From: Algoriphagus pacificus
Lineage (GTDB): Bacteria > Bacteroidota > Bacteroidia > Cytophagales > Cyclobacteriaceae
Assembly: GCF_017254845.1 (NCBI RefSeq)
Contig: NZ_JAFKCU010000001.1
Location: 1,075,048 to 1,139,047, forward strand
Length of the DNA stretch: 64,000 bases
Reading direction: 5' to 3'
Under the pieces are notes generated by a model. The model saw nothing but the letters and a program-made list of their open reading frames with translations, did not search any database and was not told the origin of the DNA. Both the position numbers and the translations under genes were made by a program. Positions 50,707 through 59,849 of the stretch are shown here, piece after piece (position 1 is the stretch's first letter; every line of letters starts with the position of its first letter).

Positions 50707-53517
50707 CTAATTAACAATCAGTTTTTTAGTATAAATCTTCTTTTGATTTCTCAATTTTAGTATCAAAACACCTCTTGGCAAATCCTGGAAATACAATTCT
50801 AATTGACCTTCAAGAATTCCTTGACTGATTATCTCCTGCCCAAATGCATTGATAATTGATACTTGTGTGTATTCTGATAGGGTTTCAGAAATTATGGAAA
50901 TACTTCCTGTGCTTGGATTTGGAAAAACCTTTATGGTCGGATCCACTACAGGTTCCAGACCTGTGATGATATTTACATTTACGGGTAGTTCTCTGGAAGT
51001 TCCTTCATTGCAATCGTTTTGAGGAGTTACTTTTAAGACAAAGTCCCCTTCCAAAAGCCATTCTACATTCACCTGATTGGATCCTTGCCCAGAGACGATC
51101 CTTCCTCCATTCCCAGAGATGCTCCATTGATAATTTACATCAGGTATATCCTCAACCTGATAGGTTTTTTCCTCGAGGCCAACCAAGTTTTCTCCTGTAA
51201 TCGTGCTCGGCTGCGCAGGAGGAGCTCCAATTGTTATGGTTTTTGTTATTTCTGGAGATTTTCCGCACTTATTTTCTAAAATCACGGATACTGAATTAGA
51301 ACCGGCTGTTTCCCAAAGCACGGTTACTTCAGAACTTCCTTGCCCTGAAATAATTTCTCCACCTGTAATGCTCCAAGTGAAAATATTGGAATTAGGATCC
51401 TCAACTTTATAAGTTTCTATTTGGTCAGTGCAAGAAATACCTTGGCCTAGGATTTCATGATTGTTAGTTGGTTTCATTTGGACATTCACCTCCAAGGCAG
51501 AAGTTTCTCCATTCCCGCAAAAGTTTTGTCGACTTACAAAAACAGCTTGTCTGCCTGCAGTAGTCCAAGTTACTTGGATAGTCGAAGTTCCTTGGCCAGA
51601 GGTAATTACACCACCATCAACTCTCCATACAATTGCAGAACCTGTGGCAGGATTGTCTACTATACTATACATAGAAGCTCCCATGCAAACGTTGGTCTCT
51701 CCTGTAATTTCGCTGACACCTGCTGGAGTTACGCAAGTATAATTTAAAATTGTCCCTTCTTCCCCCACTGCGAAAGCTACCAATGGGTTTCCCATACTTA
51801 CTCCTAACAAGTTTCTTTTTGTTCCGCTTTCAATACGAAACCAGGTTTCTCCCCCGTCTTTTGTTTGTAAAGTAAATCCGTTTTCACCGACGATAATGCC
51901 AAGATTTTCATCCCAAAAGTCCACGGAATTCAGGTTTTCCTGAAAGTCTGTTGGGATTAATCTCCAGGTTTTTGCTTTATCCTCCGATTTTAAAATGACT
52001 CCTTTATCACCCACGACTACAGCAGAATTGGAATCTAATTTTGCCAAAGCATTTAAATCAAAATCCGTGAGTTTGGGTAGAGTTTCCCATACATTTCCCC
52101 CATTGGTCCAGCTGATTTGGCCATTATCACCAATTGCAAAACCTATCTGATAATCGAAATAAGTGACATCTTTCAGGTTTTCGCTCGTGTTGGTTTGAAT
52201 ATTTGAATCCCAAGTCCCTCCGGAATCAAAAGATCTTGCTATGTATCCATTGGTCCCAGTGATATAAGCTACTGAAGGTGCAAATAGGTAAAACCCTGTG
52301 ATGCTTTCTGAGGTTTGGGCAGGTACAGCAACCCAGGAGCTTCCTGAATTACTACTTCTATACATTTTTCCATCTAGTCCAGAAGTATACCCAAAGCTGG
52401 TGTTCCAAAAATCCATAGAAATAATATCCATGTTTTCGGGTAAAGGACGGCTTACTATAGTGCTTGCACCATTGGTGGTTAGAAAAACCTTTCCGCCTTG
52501 GCCAGCAATGTATCCCGTTCTATCTGATTTGAAATCTGTACTTCTAAAATCTGCTCTAACACCGGCAAGTCGGGTACTATAACTTGTTCCAGCGTTAGTT
52601 GAACTGATCAAATAACCGTCTTGACCAACAGCCAGGACTTGGTTCGTTTCAGGTAAAAAATTAAGGGCTTTGACTGTTCTCAGATTTCCTGCCCCCAAAT
52701 TGGCCTTGGAGAAAGAAGTCCCTGAATTGGTGGATTTGATAGAAGTGGCTTCTTTGCCAACTGCAATAACAATTCTATTGTCACGTGGATTTATAGTAAT
52801 GTCTTGCAAATCACTGCTCACCCCTGAAGCTAAAATGCTCCAGCTTTCCCCAGAGTCCGTTGTTTTTAATATTGTTCCTTGATTTCCGGCAGCATATCCA
52901 ATTTCCTCACTTGAGAAAGAAATTGCATTCAAATTGAGATTGGAGGTAGAATTCAGTTTGGACCAGCTTTGACCAGCGTCTTCGGTACGAAGAATAACCC
53001 CACTTTCTCCAGCAATATATCCTTTGCTTTCACTAGGAAAATGAAGGTCGTAAAGATTAGTATTGACAGGGGAGGTTATTTTATTCCAGGTTTTGCCTTT
53101 GTCTGTTGACTTGTATATAGATCCATTTTCTCCAATAACAAAAAGAGAATTAATCTCTAAAAAATAGGCTTCTTCTAAAGAAATGGAGTTTGGGAAATCC
53201 TGTTTATTCCAAGTTTCCCCTCCATCAGCAGTGGAAAGGACCAGGCCGTTATTACCAACTGCTATTCCTATTGTTTCATCGAAAAAGTGAATGGAATTGA
53301 TTCTTTCCAGCATTGGAATTGAAACTTCCACCCAGGTCAATCCAGCGTCTTCCGTTTTGATTAGTAGATTTTCTCCACCCACAAACCCTTTAGTTGTATT
53401 TACCCAATGGATGGATTCAAAATCCAGACCCCAGCTTTGCATTCTTTTCCATGTCTGGGCAAAAACCACATGACATAAAAATAGGTTAAACAATATCAGG
53501 TAAAGAGTCTTTCTCAT
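50707..53517 (-). CDS. YCF48-repeat secreted protein with type IX sorting domain
   Basis: 936 residues from the ATG at 53517, which puts the signal peptide (RKTLYLILFNLFLCHVVFAQ) at the N-terminus; the earlier in-frame start would bury it. About twelve blade-like repeats of the form GGETWNK..., GYIAGESGVILRTEDAGQSW, GYAAGNQGTILKTTDSGESW make YCF48-type propellers. Three PKD/Ig-like domains follow (IVWRVDGGVITSGQGTSTIQVTW, ITGGEIISGQGSSEVTVLW). The C-terminal 80 residues (VFPNPSTGSISI ... LPRGVLILKLRNQKKIYTKKLIVN) are a type A T9SS sorting domain, so the protein is sent to the cell surface or secreted. Role unknown, probably adhesion. Confidence 0.9.
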   Translation of the reverse strand: MRKTLYLILFNLFLCHVVFAQTWKRMQSWGLDFESIHWVNTTKGFVGGENLLIKTEDAGLTWVEVSIPMLERINSIHFFDETIGIAVGNNGLVLSTADGGETWNKQDFPNSISLEEAYFLEINSLFVIGENGSIYKSTDKGKTWNKITSPVNTNLYDLHFPSESKGYIAGESGVILRTEDAGQSWSKLNSTSNLNLNAISFSSEEIGYAAGNQGTILKTTDSGESWSILASGVSSDLQDITINPRDNRIVIAVGKEATSIKSTNSGTSFSKANLGAGNLRTVKALNFLPETNQVLAVGQDGYLISSTNAGTSYSTRLAGVRADFRSTDFKSDRTGYIAGQGGKVFLTTNGASTIVSRPLPENMDIISMDFWNTSFGYTSGLDGKMYRSSNSGSSWVAVPAQTSESITGFYLFAPSVAYITGTNGYIARSFDSGGTWDSNIQTNTSENLKDVTYFDYQIGFAIGDNGQISWTNGGNVWETLPKLTDFDLNALAKLDSNSAVVVGDKGVILKSEDKAKTWRLIPTDFQENLNSVDFWDENLGIIVGENGFTLQTKDGGETWFRIESGTKRNLLGVSMGNPLVAFAVGEEGTILNYTCVTPAGVSEITGETNVCMGASMYSIVDNPATGSAIVWRVDGGVITSGQGTSTIQVTWTTAGRQAVFVSRQNFCGNGETSALEVNVQMKPTNNHEILGQGISCTDQIETYKVEDPNSNIFTWSITGGEIISGQGSSEVTVLWETAGSNSVSVILENKCGKSPEITKTITIGAPPAQPSTITGENLVGLEEKTYQVEDIPDVNYQWSISGNGGRIVSGQGSNQVNVEWLLEGDFVLKVTPQNDCNEGTSRELPVNVNIITGLEPVVDPTIKVFPNPSTGSISIISETLSEYTQVSIINAFGQEIISQGILEGQLELYFQDLPRGVLILKLRNQKKIYTKKLIVN

Positions 53518-53762
53518 AGAATCATAAAAGAGTAAGAGCAAAAATACGCGAATTCCTAACTTGGCAAAGGGACCCAAGTGATATGACTAAATCTTTTATT
53601 GGTTTATATTATTTAATTAAACACTTAATAATCTTGATATAAACTTCTTATTGTTATTCAAATTCCTATAAACTCAATTAATCCTTAATAAAATCAGTCT
53701 AAGTCCTTGTTTCCAATAGAGCTACATTACTTATTCCTCTGAAGCATTCGTATTTTTATAGG

Positions 53763-54434
53763 ATGAAATTTACCATAATCATGAAAAGCCTATCATTTTC
53801 TTCAATTTTCATTTGTTTGATTTTCTCTTGTGGGCCTAGGGAGAAAGTTTCAAAAGAGGTTTTTGAGGAAGTCAATAAGAATATGGAAGTCAAGAGGTTA
53901 CTGGAGGTTGATATTTTGGATGAAGCAATGATTTGGGGTGATTCCATTTCAATTGAGGAACAAAATAATCTGATTGCAAACCTTCAAAAAGCCATTGAAG
54001 ATGGCGGATTAGAGAATGCTATTTCATATTGTAATGTGAACGCTTCTAAAATTGTGGAGGAAGGGCTTAATAATCCTGAAATTAATATCAGAAGAGTTTC
54101 GACAAAAAACAGGAATCCGAGTAATAAACCGGACGAAGATGAAGCTCCTATTCTTGATGCCTATGCCTACAATGTGGAGAATAATCTTCAAACTGATCCA
54201 AGCATCCAGAAAATAGAGGATGGCGAGGTTTATTTATACACTAAAGCGATCATTTTCCCGGGCGGAATCTGTCAAAATTGTCATGGTGATCCAACTTCAG
54301 AGGTGTCTTTGGGAGTACAAGAAGTTTTGAAAGAGAAATATCCTGCTGATCGTGCTTTAGGATTTAAAAAAGGGGATTTACGAGGCATGTGGTCTATTCG
54401 AATTCCCAAAAAAGAGGTAGTTAAAAGGTTATGA
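53763..54434 (+). CDS. DUF3365 (Tll0287-like) haem-binding lipoprotein
   Basis: 223 residues. A lipoprotein signal (SLSFSSIFICLIFSC) is followed by a Tll0287-like domain with AISYCNVNASKIVEEG, IRRVSTKNRNPSNKPDEDE and a c-type haem site CQNCHGD (about residue 172), then DRALGFKKGDLRGMWSIRIPK. DUF3365 proteins bind one haem and act as redox or gas sensors or small electron carriers in the periplasm. No partner gene is adjacent. Confidence 0.88.
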   Translation: MKFTIIMKSLSFSSIFICLIFSCGPREKVSKEVFEEVNKNMEVKRLLEVDILDEAMIWGDSISIEEQNNLIANLQKAIEDGGLENAISYCNVNASKIVEEGLNNPEINIRRVSTKNRNPSNKPDEDEAPILDAYAYNVENNLQTDPSIQKIEDGEVYLYTKAIIFPGGICQNCHGDPTSEVSLGVQEVLKEKYPADRALGFKKGDLRGMWSIRIPKKEVVKRL

Positions 54435-54759
54435 TTTTAGTCTTTCTCAGAAAAGTATAATTTAATTCTGTGTCAGGCAGTTTTTTTGAAATTTTATTAA
54501 CGATTGTTAAGACATGTTAAATTTTTGTTAATAAATCGTTTGAATATTTTCCGATTTCAAAACGGAAAGAAACTTCTTTTGCTGGATTTTCTCGTATTAT
54601 CTTCCAAAAATCCAATTTAATGCGCTTTTCAATTTACGCAATCGTTTGAATAGGGCAAAATTCAGTCAGAATTCAAAAATATACAGTGAGAAATTGGCTA
54701 ATATTGTATAGATTATTACAGTCTAGTTTATTTAATGCAACCCAAACCAATAACCGCGT
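54435..54759 (+). promoter_or_regulatory. Upstream region of SusC/SusD locus with direct repeats
   Basis: About 325 bases without a gene. The 13-base word AATCGTTTGAATA occurs twice (54534-54546 and 54640-54652). A TAATATTG box near 54699-54706, one mismatch from TAnnTTTG, lies about 53 bases before the SusC start. No regulator gene is adjacent. Confidence 0.4.
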
Positions 54760-57700
54760 ATGAAAAACTCTACCCGTTTTAGGCTTTTTAGCTTAACATT
54801 TTTAGTTTTTCTGGGCTTAATGAGCTCAGTTATGGCGCAGACCCGGGAGGTGTCTGGTGTCGTGATTTCTGGAGAGGACAATTTGCCGCTCCCTGGTGTT
54901 TCCGTCTTAGTTAAAGGTACCACCACAGGTACTGTTACAGATGTAGATGGAAAATTTAATGTCAATGTTTCTGGTTCCGATGCTACATTGGTTTTATCAT
55001 TTATCGGATTTACTACGCTTGAAGTTCCTGTTGGGGACAGATCCACATTCGATCTTACCTTGCTTCCAGACACAAAGTCACTTGAAGAAGTGATTGTTGT
55101 AGGTTATGGTGAGCAAAAGAAGGAAACAATTACTGGTTCGGTTGCTACCGTAAAAGGTAAGGAACTGACCAAGTCTCCAGCCATGAACTTATCCAACTCT
55201 CTTGCCGGTAGAATGGCTGGTGTTGTTGCGGTAAACAGATCTGGTGAGCCTGGTTATGACGGTTCCGGTATCCGAATCAGAGGTAGCAATACTCTTGGTA
55301 ATAACGATGCTTTGGTAGTAATCGACGGAATCCCCGCAAGAGCAGGTGGTTTGGAGCGATTAAATCCAAATGACATTGAAAGTATCTCTGTATTGAAAGA
55401 TGCTTCTGCTGCGATTTATGGTTCAAGAGCTGCAAACGGTGTAATCCTTGTAACAACAAAAAGAGGTTCAACTGGTGCGCCTGAATTGACTTTCCAAGCA
55501 AACCAAGGTTGGGCGCAACCTGCACTGCTTCCTAAATTGGCTAATGCTGCTGAGTACGCTAATGCTTTGAATGAATTGAATATTTATGAATTGCCAACTT
55601 CTGAGTGGGCTGCTGCAAATGAAGCTTTCAAACAGAATGGTGAATTCACAAGACCAAATGGTCAGGTTAGAACTGCTCCATATTCTCCTGAAGAAATCGA
55701 ATTGTATAGAAATGGTTCTGATCCATGGAATTATCCAAATACTGACTGGTATGGTGAGACCTTGAAAACATGGTCGCCACAAAGCAGGTATAATTTGCAA
55801 TTAGTCGGTGGTAGTGATAATGTGAAGTATTTAACTTCTTTGGGCTATCAAAACCAAGATGCATATTATAAAAATGCTGCAACTGGTTACAAGCAGTATG
55901 ATTTTAGAATCAACTTGGATGCAAATGTTAATAAGTACGTAAAAGTTGGCCTAGGAATTTTAGCTAGAGAGGAATTTAGATTCTTCCCTACCCAGCCTGC
56001 TAACGCAATTTTCCGTATGCAGATGAGAGGTAAGCCAAATCAGCCAGCTTATTGGCCGAATGGATTACCGGGACCAGATATTGAAAATGGTCAAAACCCT
56101 GTAGTAATTACTACTAACCAAACTGGTTATGACCGTGACAAGCGTGACTATATCCAGACAACCGGTAATTTGGAAATCAAGATTCCAGGAGTGGAAGGTT
56201 TGAAATTTACAGGTACTGCGGCGATCGATAAATACATCAGATATACTAAAAGATGGCAAATTCCTTGGACTCTTTACCAAAGAGGTAATGGGTTCGAAGA
56301 TGACGGCGTAACCCCGGTTTTAGTACCTAGCAGAAGAGGTCCTGCCGAACCTAATTTGAATGAATTCACTTCTCAGCAATTAAATATCCTATTAGGTGGT
56401 GTATTTAGTTACGATAAAACCTTTAAGGATGTACACACTTTAAATGTTGTGGCTGGTGTTAACAGAGAAACTATTGATGGAAATGACTTCAGTGCCTATA
56501 GAAGATTCTTTATCTCTACCGCTATTGACCAAATGTTTGCTGGTGGTGACCTTCAAAAGAACAACAGTGGTGGTGCATTCAATAGAGCCCGTTTGAACTA
56601 CTTCGGTAGAGTTGCATATAACTACAAAGAAAAATATCTAGCAGAATTTCTATGGAGAAATGATGGTTCTTACATCTTCCCTGAAGATACAAGATTCGGT
56701 TTCTTCCCAGGTTTGATGTTAGGTTGGGTTGTTTCAGAAGAAAACTTCTGGAAGAATTCTCTTGGCGGAACTTTCGACTTCTTCAAAATCAGAGGTTCTT
56801 GGGGTCAGTTAGGTAACGATCAAATCGGTGAATACCAGTTCTTATCTACATATGGATTTAGTTCATATATAATTGGAGGTACTGAAACAAAGACTTTATT
56901 TGAAACTAGAGTTCCTAATACTTCGATTACCTGGGAAGTTGCAAACAACTCTAACCTAGGTTTTGAAGGTCAATTCTTGCAAGGAAAAGTGTTCTTCGAG
57001 TTTGATTTATTTTATAATAAGAGAACTAATATCCTTTGGCAGAGAAATGCATCTGTACCTCAAACTACAGGACTTTCCTTACCGGCAGAAAATATCGGAG
57101 AGGTTGAAAACAAAGGATTTGACTTGAACTTAGGATTAAGAGGTGGAAAAGGTGAATTCCAATATACTGCTAGTGTCAATGGAGGTTATGCTAAGAACAA
57201 AATCCTTTTTTGGGATGAGTCCCCAGGTGCTCCAGACTGGCAAAGATCTACTGGTAGTCCAATGAATACAGGTTTGGTTTATCAGTATGATGGTGTTTTC
57301 CCTGACCAGCAGTCTATTGATTCTGAAACTTTAGATTATTCTGCAATCACCAACAATTTGCGTCCTGGTGATATGAAATACAAGGATTACAATGGTGATG
57401 GTAAAATTACTCCGGATGATAGAGTACGATTGGATAATAACAACATACCATTGTTCCAAGGCGGGATTAACCTAGGTGCAAACTGGAAAGGTTTTGATTT
57501 AACTATTCTTTTCCAAGGTGCTTTAGGAGCTAGACAATGGATAAGTGCAGGTGAATCAGGAAACATTGGTAACTACCTATCTGATATCTATGATAACAGA
57601 TGGACTATAGATAACCCAAGTTCTACTGATCCAAGATTGGCTAATAGAAATGATCAGTATTGGTCTGGTGGTAATACCTATTGGTTTAGACCTTCAGATT

Positions 57701-57912
57701 ATTTAAGACTGAAGAACTTGGAAATTGGGTATAACCTTCCTGCTACTTTGACTGAGAAAGTAGGTGTTAAAAATGCACGTTTCTATGTAAATGGATTGAA
57801 CCTGATTACATGGAGTAAGTCGAAAGTATATGATCCAGAATCCGACGCTGCTACAGGACAATATTATCCACAAGCTAGAGTAATCAACACAGGTATTTCT
57901 GTTTCATTTTAA
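54760..57912 (+). CDS. SusC/RagA-family TonB-linked outer-membrane protein
   Basis: 1050 residues. Signal peptide (LFSLTFLVFLGLMSSVMAQ), then a carboxypeptidase-regulatory-like domain (REVSGVVISGEDNLPLPGVSVLVKGTTTGTVTDVDGKF), the TonB box EVIVVGYGEQKKETITGS, a plug (RMAGVVAVNRSGEPGYDGSGIRIRGSNTLGNNDALVVIDGIP) and a 22-strand barrel ending in an aromatic (TGISVSF). It imports large nutrients through the outer membrane with SusD as lid. SusD follows after 12 bases. The substrate is unknown; the downstream genes do not encode glycosidases. Confidence 0.96.
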   Translation: MKNSTRFRLFSLTFLVFLGLMSSVMAQTREVSGVVISGEDNLPLPGVSVLVKGTTTGTVTDVDGKFNVNVSGSDATLVLSFIGFTTLEVPVGDRSTFDLTLLPDTKSLEEVIVVGYGEQKKETITGSVATVKGKELTKSPAMNLSNSLAGRMAGVVAVNRSGEPGYDGSGIRIRGSNTLGNNDALVVIDGIPARAGGLERLNPNDIESISVLKDASAAIYGSRAANGVILVTTKRGSTGAPELTFQANQGWAQPALLPKLANAAEYANALNELNIYELPTSEWAAANEAFKQNGEFTRPNGQVRTAPYSPEEIELYRNGSDPWNYPNTDWYGETLKTWSPQSRYNLQLVGGSDNVKYLTSLGYQNQDAYYKNAATGYKQYDFRINLDANVNKYVKVGLGILAREEFRFFPTQPANAIFRMQMRGKPNQPAYWPNGLPGPDIENGQNPVVITTNQTGYDRDKRDYIQTTGNLEIKIPGVEGLKFTGTAAIDKYIRYTKRWQIPWTLYQRGNGFEDDGVTPVLVPSRRGPAEPNLNEFTSQQLNILLGGVFSYDKTFKDVHTLNVVAGVNRETIDGNDFSAYRRFFISTAIDQMFAGGDLQKNNSGGAFNRARLNYFGRVAYNYKEKYLAEFLWRNDGSYIFPEDTRFGFFPGLMLGWVVSEENFWKNSLGGTFDFFKIRGSWGQLGNDQIGEYQFLSTYGFSSYIIGGTETKTLFETRVPNTSITWEVANNSNLGFEGQFLQGKVFFEFDLFYNKRTNILWQRNASVPQTTGLSLPAENIGEVENKGFDLNLGLRGGKGEFQYTASVNGGYAKNKILFWDESPGAPDWQRSTGSPMNTGLVYQYDGVFPDQQSIDSETLDYSAITNNLRPGDMKYKDYNGDGKITPDDRVRLDNNNIPLFQGGINLGANWKGFDLTILFQGALGARQWISAGESGNIGNYLSDIYDNRWTIDNPSSTDPRLANRNDQYWSGGNTYWFRPSDYLRLKNLEIGYNLPATLTEKVGVKNARFYVNGLNLITWSKSKVYDPESDAATGQYYPQARVINTGISVSF

Positions 57913-57924
57913 AAAATTGACAAC

Positions 57925-59793
57925 ATGAAAAATAGATTTAAATATTTAATTATAGCAGTAACTGCATCTTTTACGATGCTTAGCTGTAACAGCGATTTCT
58001 TGAATACACAACCATTAAGTGAAATTTCAGAATCCGCAGTTTGGACAGATCCTGCATTGGCAGAGGCCTTTGTTACCGGAATCTATCAAGGCCTTGGGCA
58101 AGGAGGATTTAATGAAGAGATGCTGGCATCATTTACTGATGAGGCAATCTTTACACATCCTGGTCGCGGGATAACAACTCTTACAGAAAGTCGTGTAAAC
58201 TCTGCCGATGTTGGTTGGAATAATGCTGGTAATAGAACTTGGAACTGGGACAGACTCTATAGTTATATCCGTAGAACCAATATTGCAATCGAAGAACTAT
58301 CTGAACCTCAATTTGCAAATGATGGTGGTATCGTGGATAGATTGCTTGGTGAGGCTAAGTTTATGAGAGCTTATTATTACCATGATCTATTAAGATACTT
58401 TGGTGGAGTTCCAATTGTAGATAGAGCCTATGGACTAGGTGAAGATTCATATGAAATTCCAAGAGCAACTTTTGAAGAAACAGTTAACTTTATTTTAAAA
58501 GATTTAGATGATGCAGCTTCTATGTTGGCTGGAAAATCTATGGCTGCAGGTAGAACTTCTGAATTGGCTGCTCTTGCTTTGAAATCCAGAGTTTTAATTT
58601 ATGCAGCTAGTGATCTTCATGATGGACCAACTGCAAAAGCTAAATCTTCACTTTTAGCAGGATATCCTAATATTGAACTTGTCGCTTATCCGTCTGGAAA
58701 TAGAAATGAAAGATGGCAAAAAGCTCAAGCTGCTGCAAAAGCTGTATTGGATAAAAAGACTGGAAATCTTTATGGGCTTTCAGAACCAGTTTCTCATGAA
58801 GAAGGAATTCAAAACTACATCAACAACTCTCTATCCAGAAATGGTGGTCAGAATGAGTTGATTATGGCTAGATATTTCATCAATTTGAAACAAGAAAATG
58901 GTGGTCGACAAGGTTTGTACAATGGACCTAATGGTTATAACAACTGGGCAGGTAACAGCCCTGTACAACTGTTGGTTGATGATTATGAAATGATGGATGG
59001 AACTAAGTTTGACTGGAGCAATCCAGAGCATGCAGCTAATCCATATGAAAACAGAGATGCTCGTTTCTATGCTTCTATCCTTTATGATGGAGCTCAATGG
59101 AAGCCAAGATCTAATGCTAATAAGCCAAGAGATCCACTAGGTCAGATCCAAACTGGTACTTACGAAGTAACTGATGAATCAGGAGCTAAAGTAACCCACT
59201 TTGGTTTGGACACTAGAAACAGTCCAATTGAAGACTGGAATGGTAGCTATACTGGCTATTATGTGAGAAAATTCATTGATCCAAATCCAGCAATTGTTGA
59301 TCAAAATACTTGGCAAGAAGTTCCATGGCCAATCTTAAGATATACTGAAGTTGTTTTCAACTATGTTGAAGCATCTTTGGAGCTAGGTCAGGAAGATGAA
59401 GCAAGAGCTTGGTTGAACCAGATTAGATTCAGAGTAGGTCAGCCAGCTATCACTGCAAGTGGAGAGGAGCTAGTTGAAATTTTCAGAAATGAAAAAAGAA
59501 TTGAAATGGCTTATGAAGAGCAGAGATTCCATGATGTACGTCGTTGGATGATTGCTGAAGAGACTATTGGAAGAAAAGCTAATACAATTAGTATCACTGG
59601 TACTTTGAAACCTGGTGCTACACTTTCTGTATATCGTTATGATCCTACACTTTACAACTATGTATACAAAGTTGTTCCGATCGATCCAGGTAAGGAAAAT
59701 AGACAATGGTTAGATAAATCTTATTTCACTCCTATTCATAGGGATGAATTAAACAGAAACTCGAGTCTAATCCAAAACCCTGGATTCGAATAA
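57925..59793 (+). CDS. SusD/RagB-family nutrient-binding lipoprotein
   Basis: 622 residues. Lipoprotein signal (LIIAVTASFTMLSC) and the SusD fold: helical repeats (LGEAKFMRAYYYHDLLRYFGGVPIVDRA, TSELAALALKSRVLIYAA) and the C-terminal RagB part (ILRYTEVVFNYVEASLELGQEDEARAWLNQIRFRVG, RNEKRIEMAYEEQRFHDVRRWMIAEE). It caps the SusC barrel and binds the substrate at the cell surface. It forms the pair with SusC. A stem-loop separates it from the FG-GAP gene. Confidence 0.95.
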   Translation: MKNRFKYLIIAVTASFTMLSCNSDFLNTQPLSEISESAVWTDPALAEAFVTGIYQGLGQGGFNEEMLASFTDEAIFTHPGRGITTLTESRVNSADVGWNNAGNRTWNWDRLYSYIRRTNIAIEELSEPQFANDGGIVDRLLGEAKFMRAYYYHDLLRYFGGVPIVDRAYGLGEDSYEIPRATFEETVNFILKDLDDAASMLAGKSMAAGRTSELAALALKSRVLIYAASDLHDGPTAKAKSSLLAGYPNIELVAYPSGNRNERWQKAQAAAKAVLDKKTGNLYGLSEPVSHEEGIQNYINNSLSRNGGQNELIMARYFINLKQENGGRQGLYNGPNGYNNWAGNSPVQLLVDDYEMMDGTKFDWSNPEHAANPYENRDARFYASILYDGAQWKPRSNANKPRDPLGQIQTGTYEVTDESGAKVTHFGLDTRNSPIEDWNGSYTGYYVRKFIDPNPAIVDQNTWQEVPWPILRYTEVVFNYVEASLELGQEDEARAWLNQIRFRVGQPAITASGEELVEIFRNEKRIEMAYEEQRFHDVRRWMIAEETIGRKANTISITGTLKPGATLSVYRYDPTLYNYVYKVVPIDPGKENRQWLDKSYFTPIHRDELNRNSSLIQNPGFE

Positions 59794-59806
59794 GTTTCTT
59801 AAATTT

Positions 59807-59840
59807 CCAAGCAGCTCAAATTTGGGCTGCTTGGATCTTT
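59807..59840 (+). terminator. Stem-loop between SusD and FG-GAP gene
   Basis: CCAAGCAGC pairs perfectly with GCTGCTTGG around a 10-base loop, with a T-rich tail (ATCTTTAATT). It ends at about 10 bases before the next start codon, so it may reduce read-through from SusC/SusD. Confidence 0.65.
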
Positions 59841-59849
59841 AATTCAGTT

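Noticed and set aside
55277-56280. Minus-strand frames within the SusC gene
   Set aside because: They are antisense to a well-conserved outer-membrane protein gene and show no family features.
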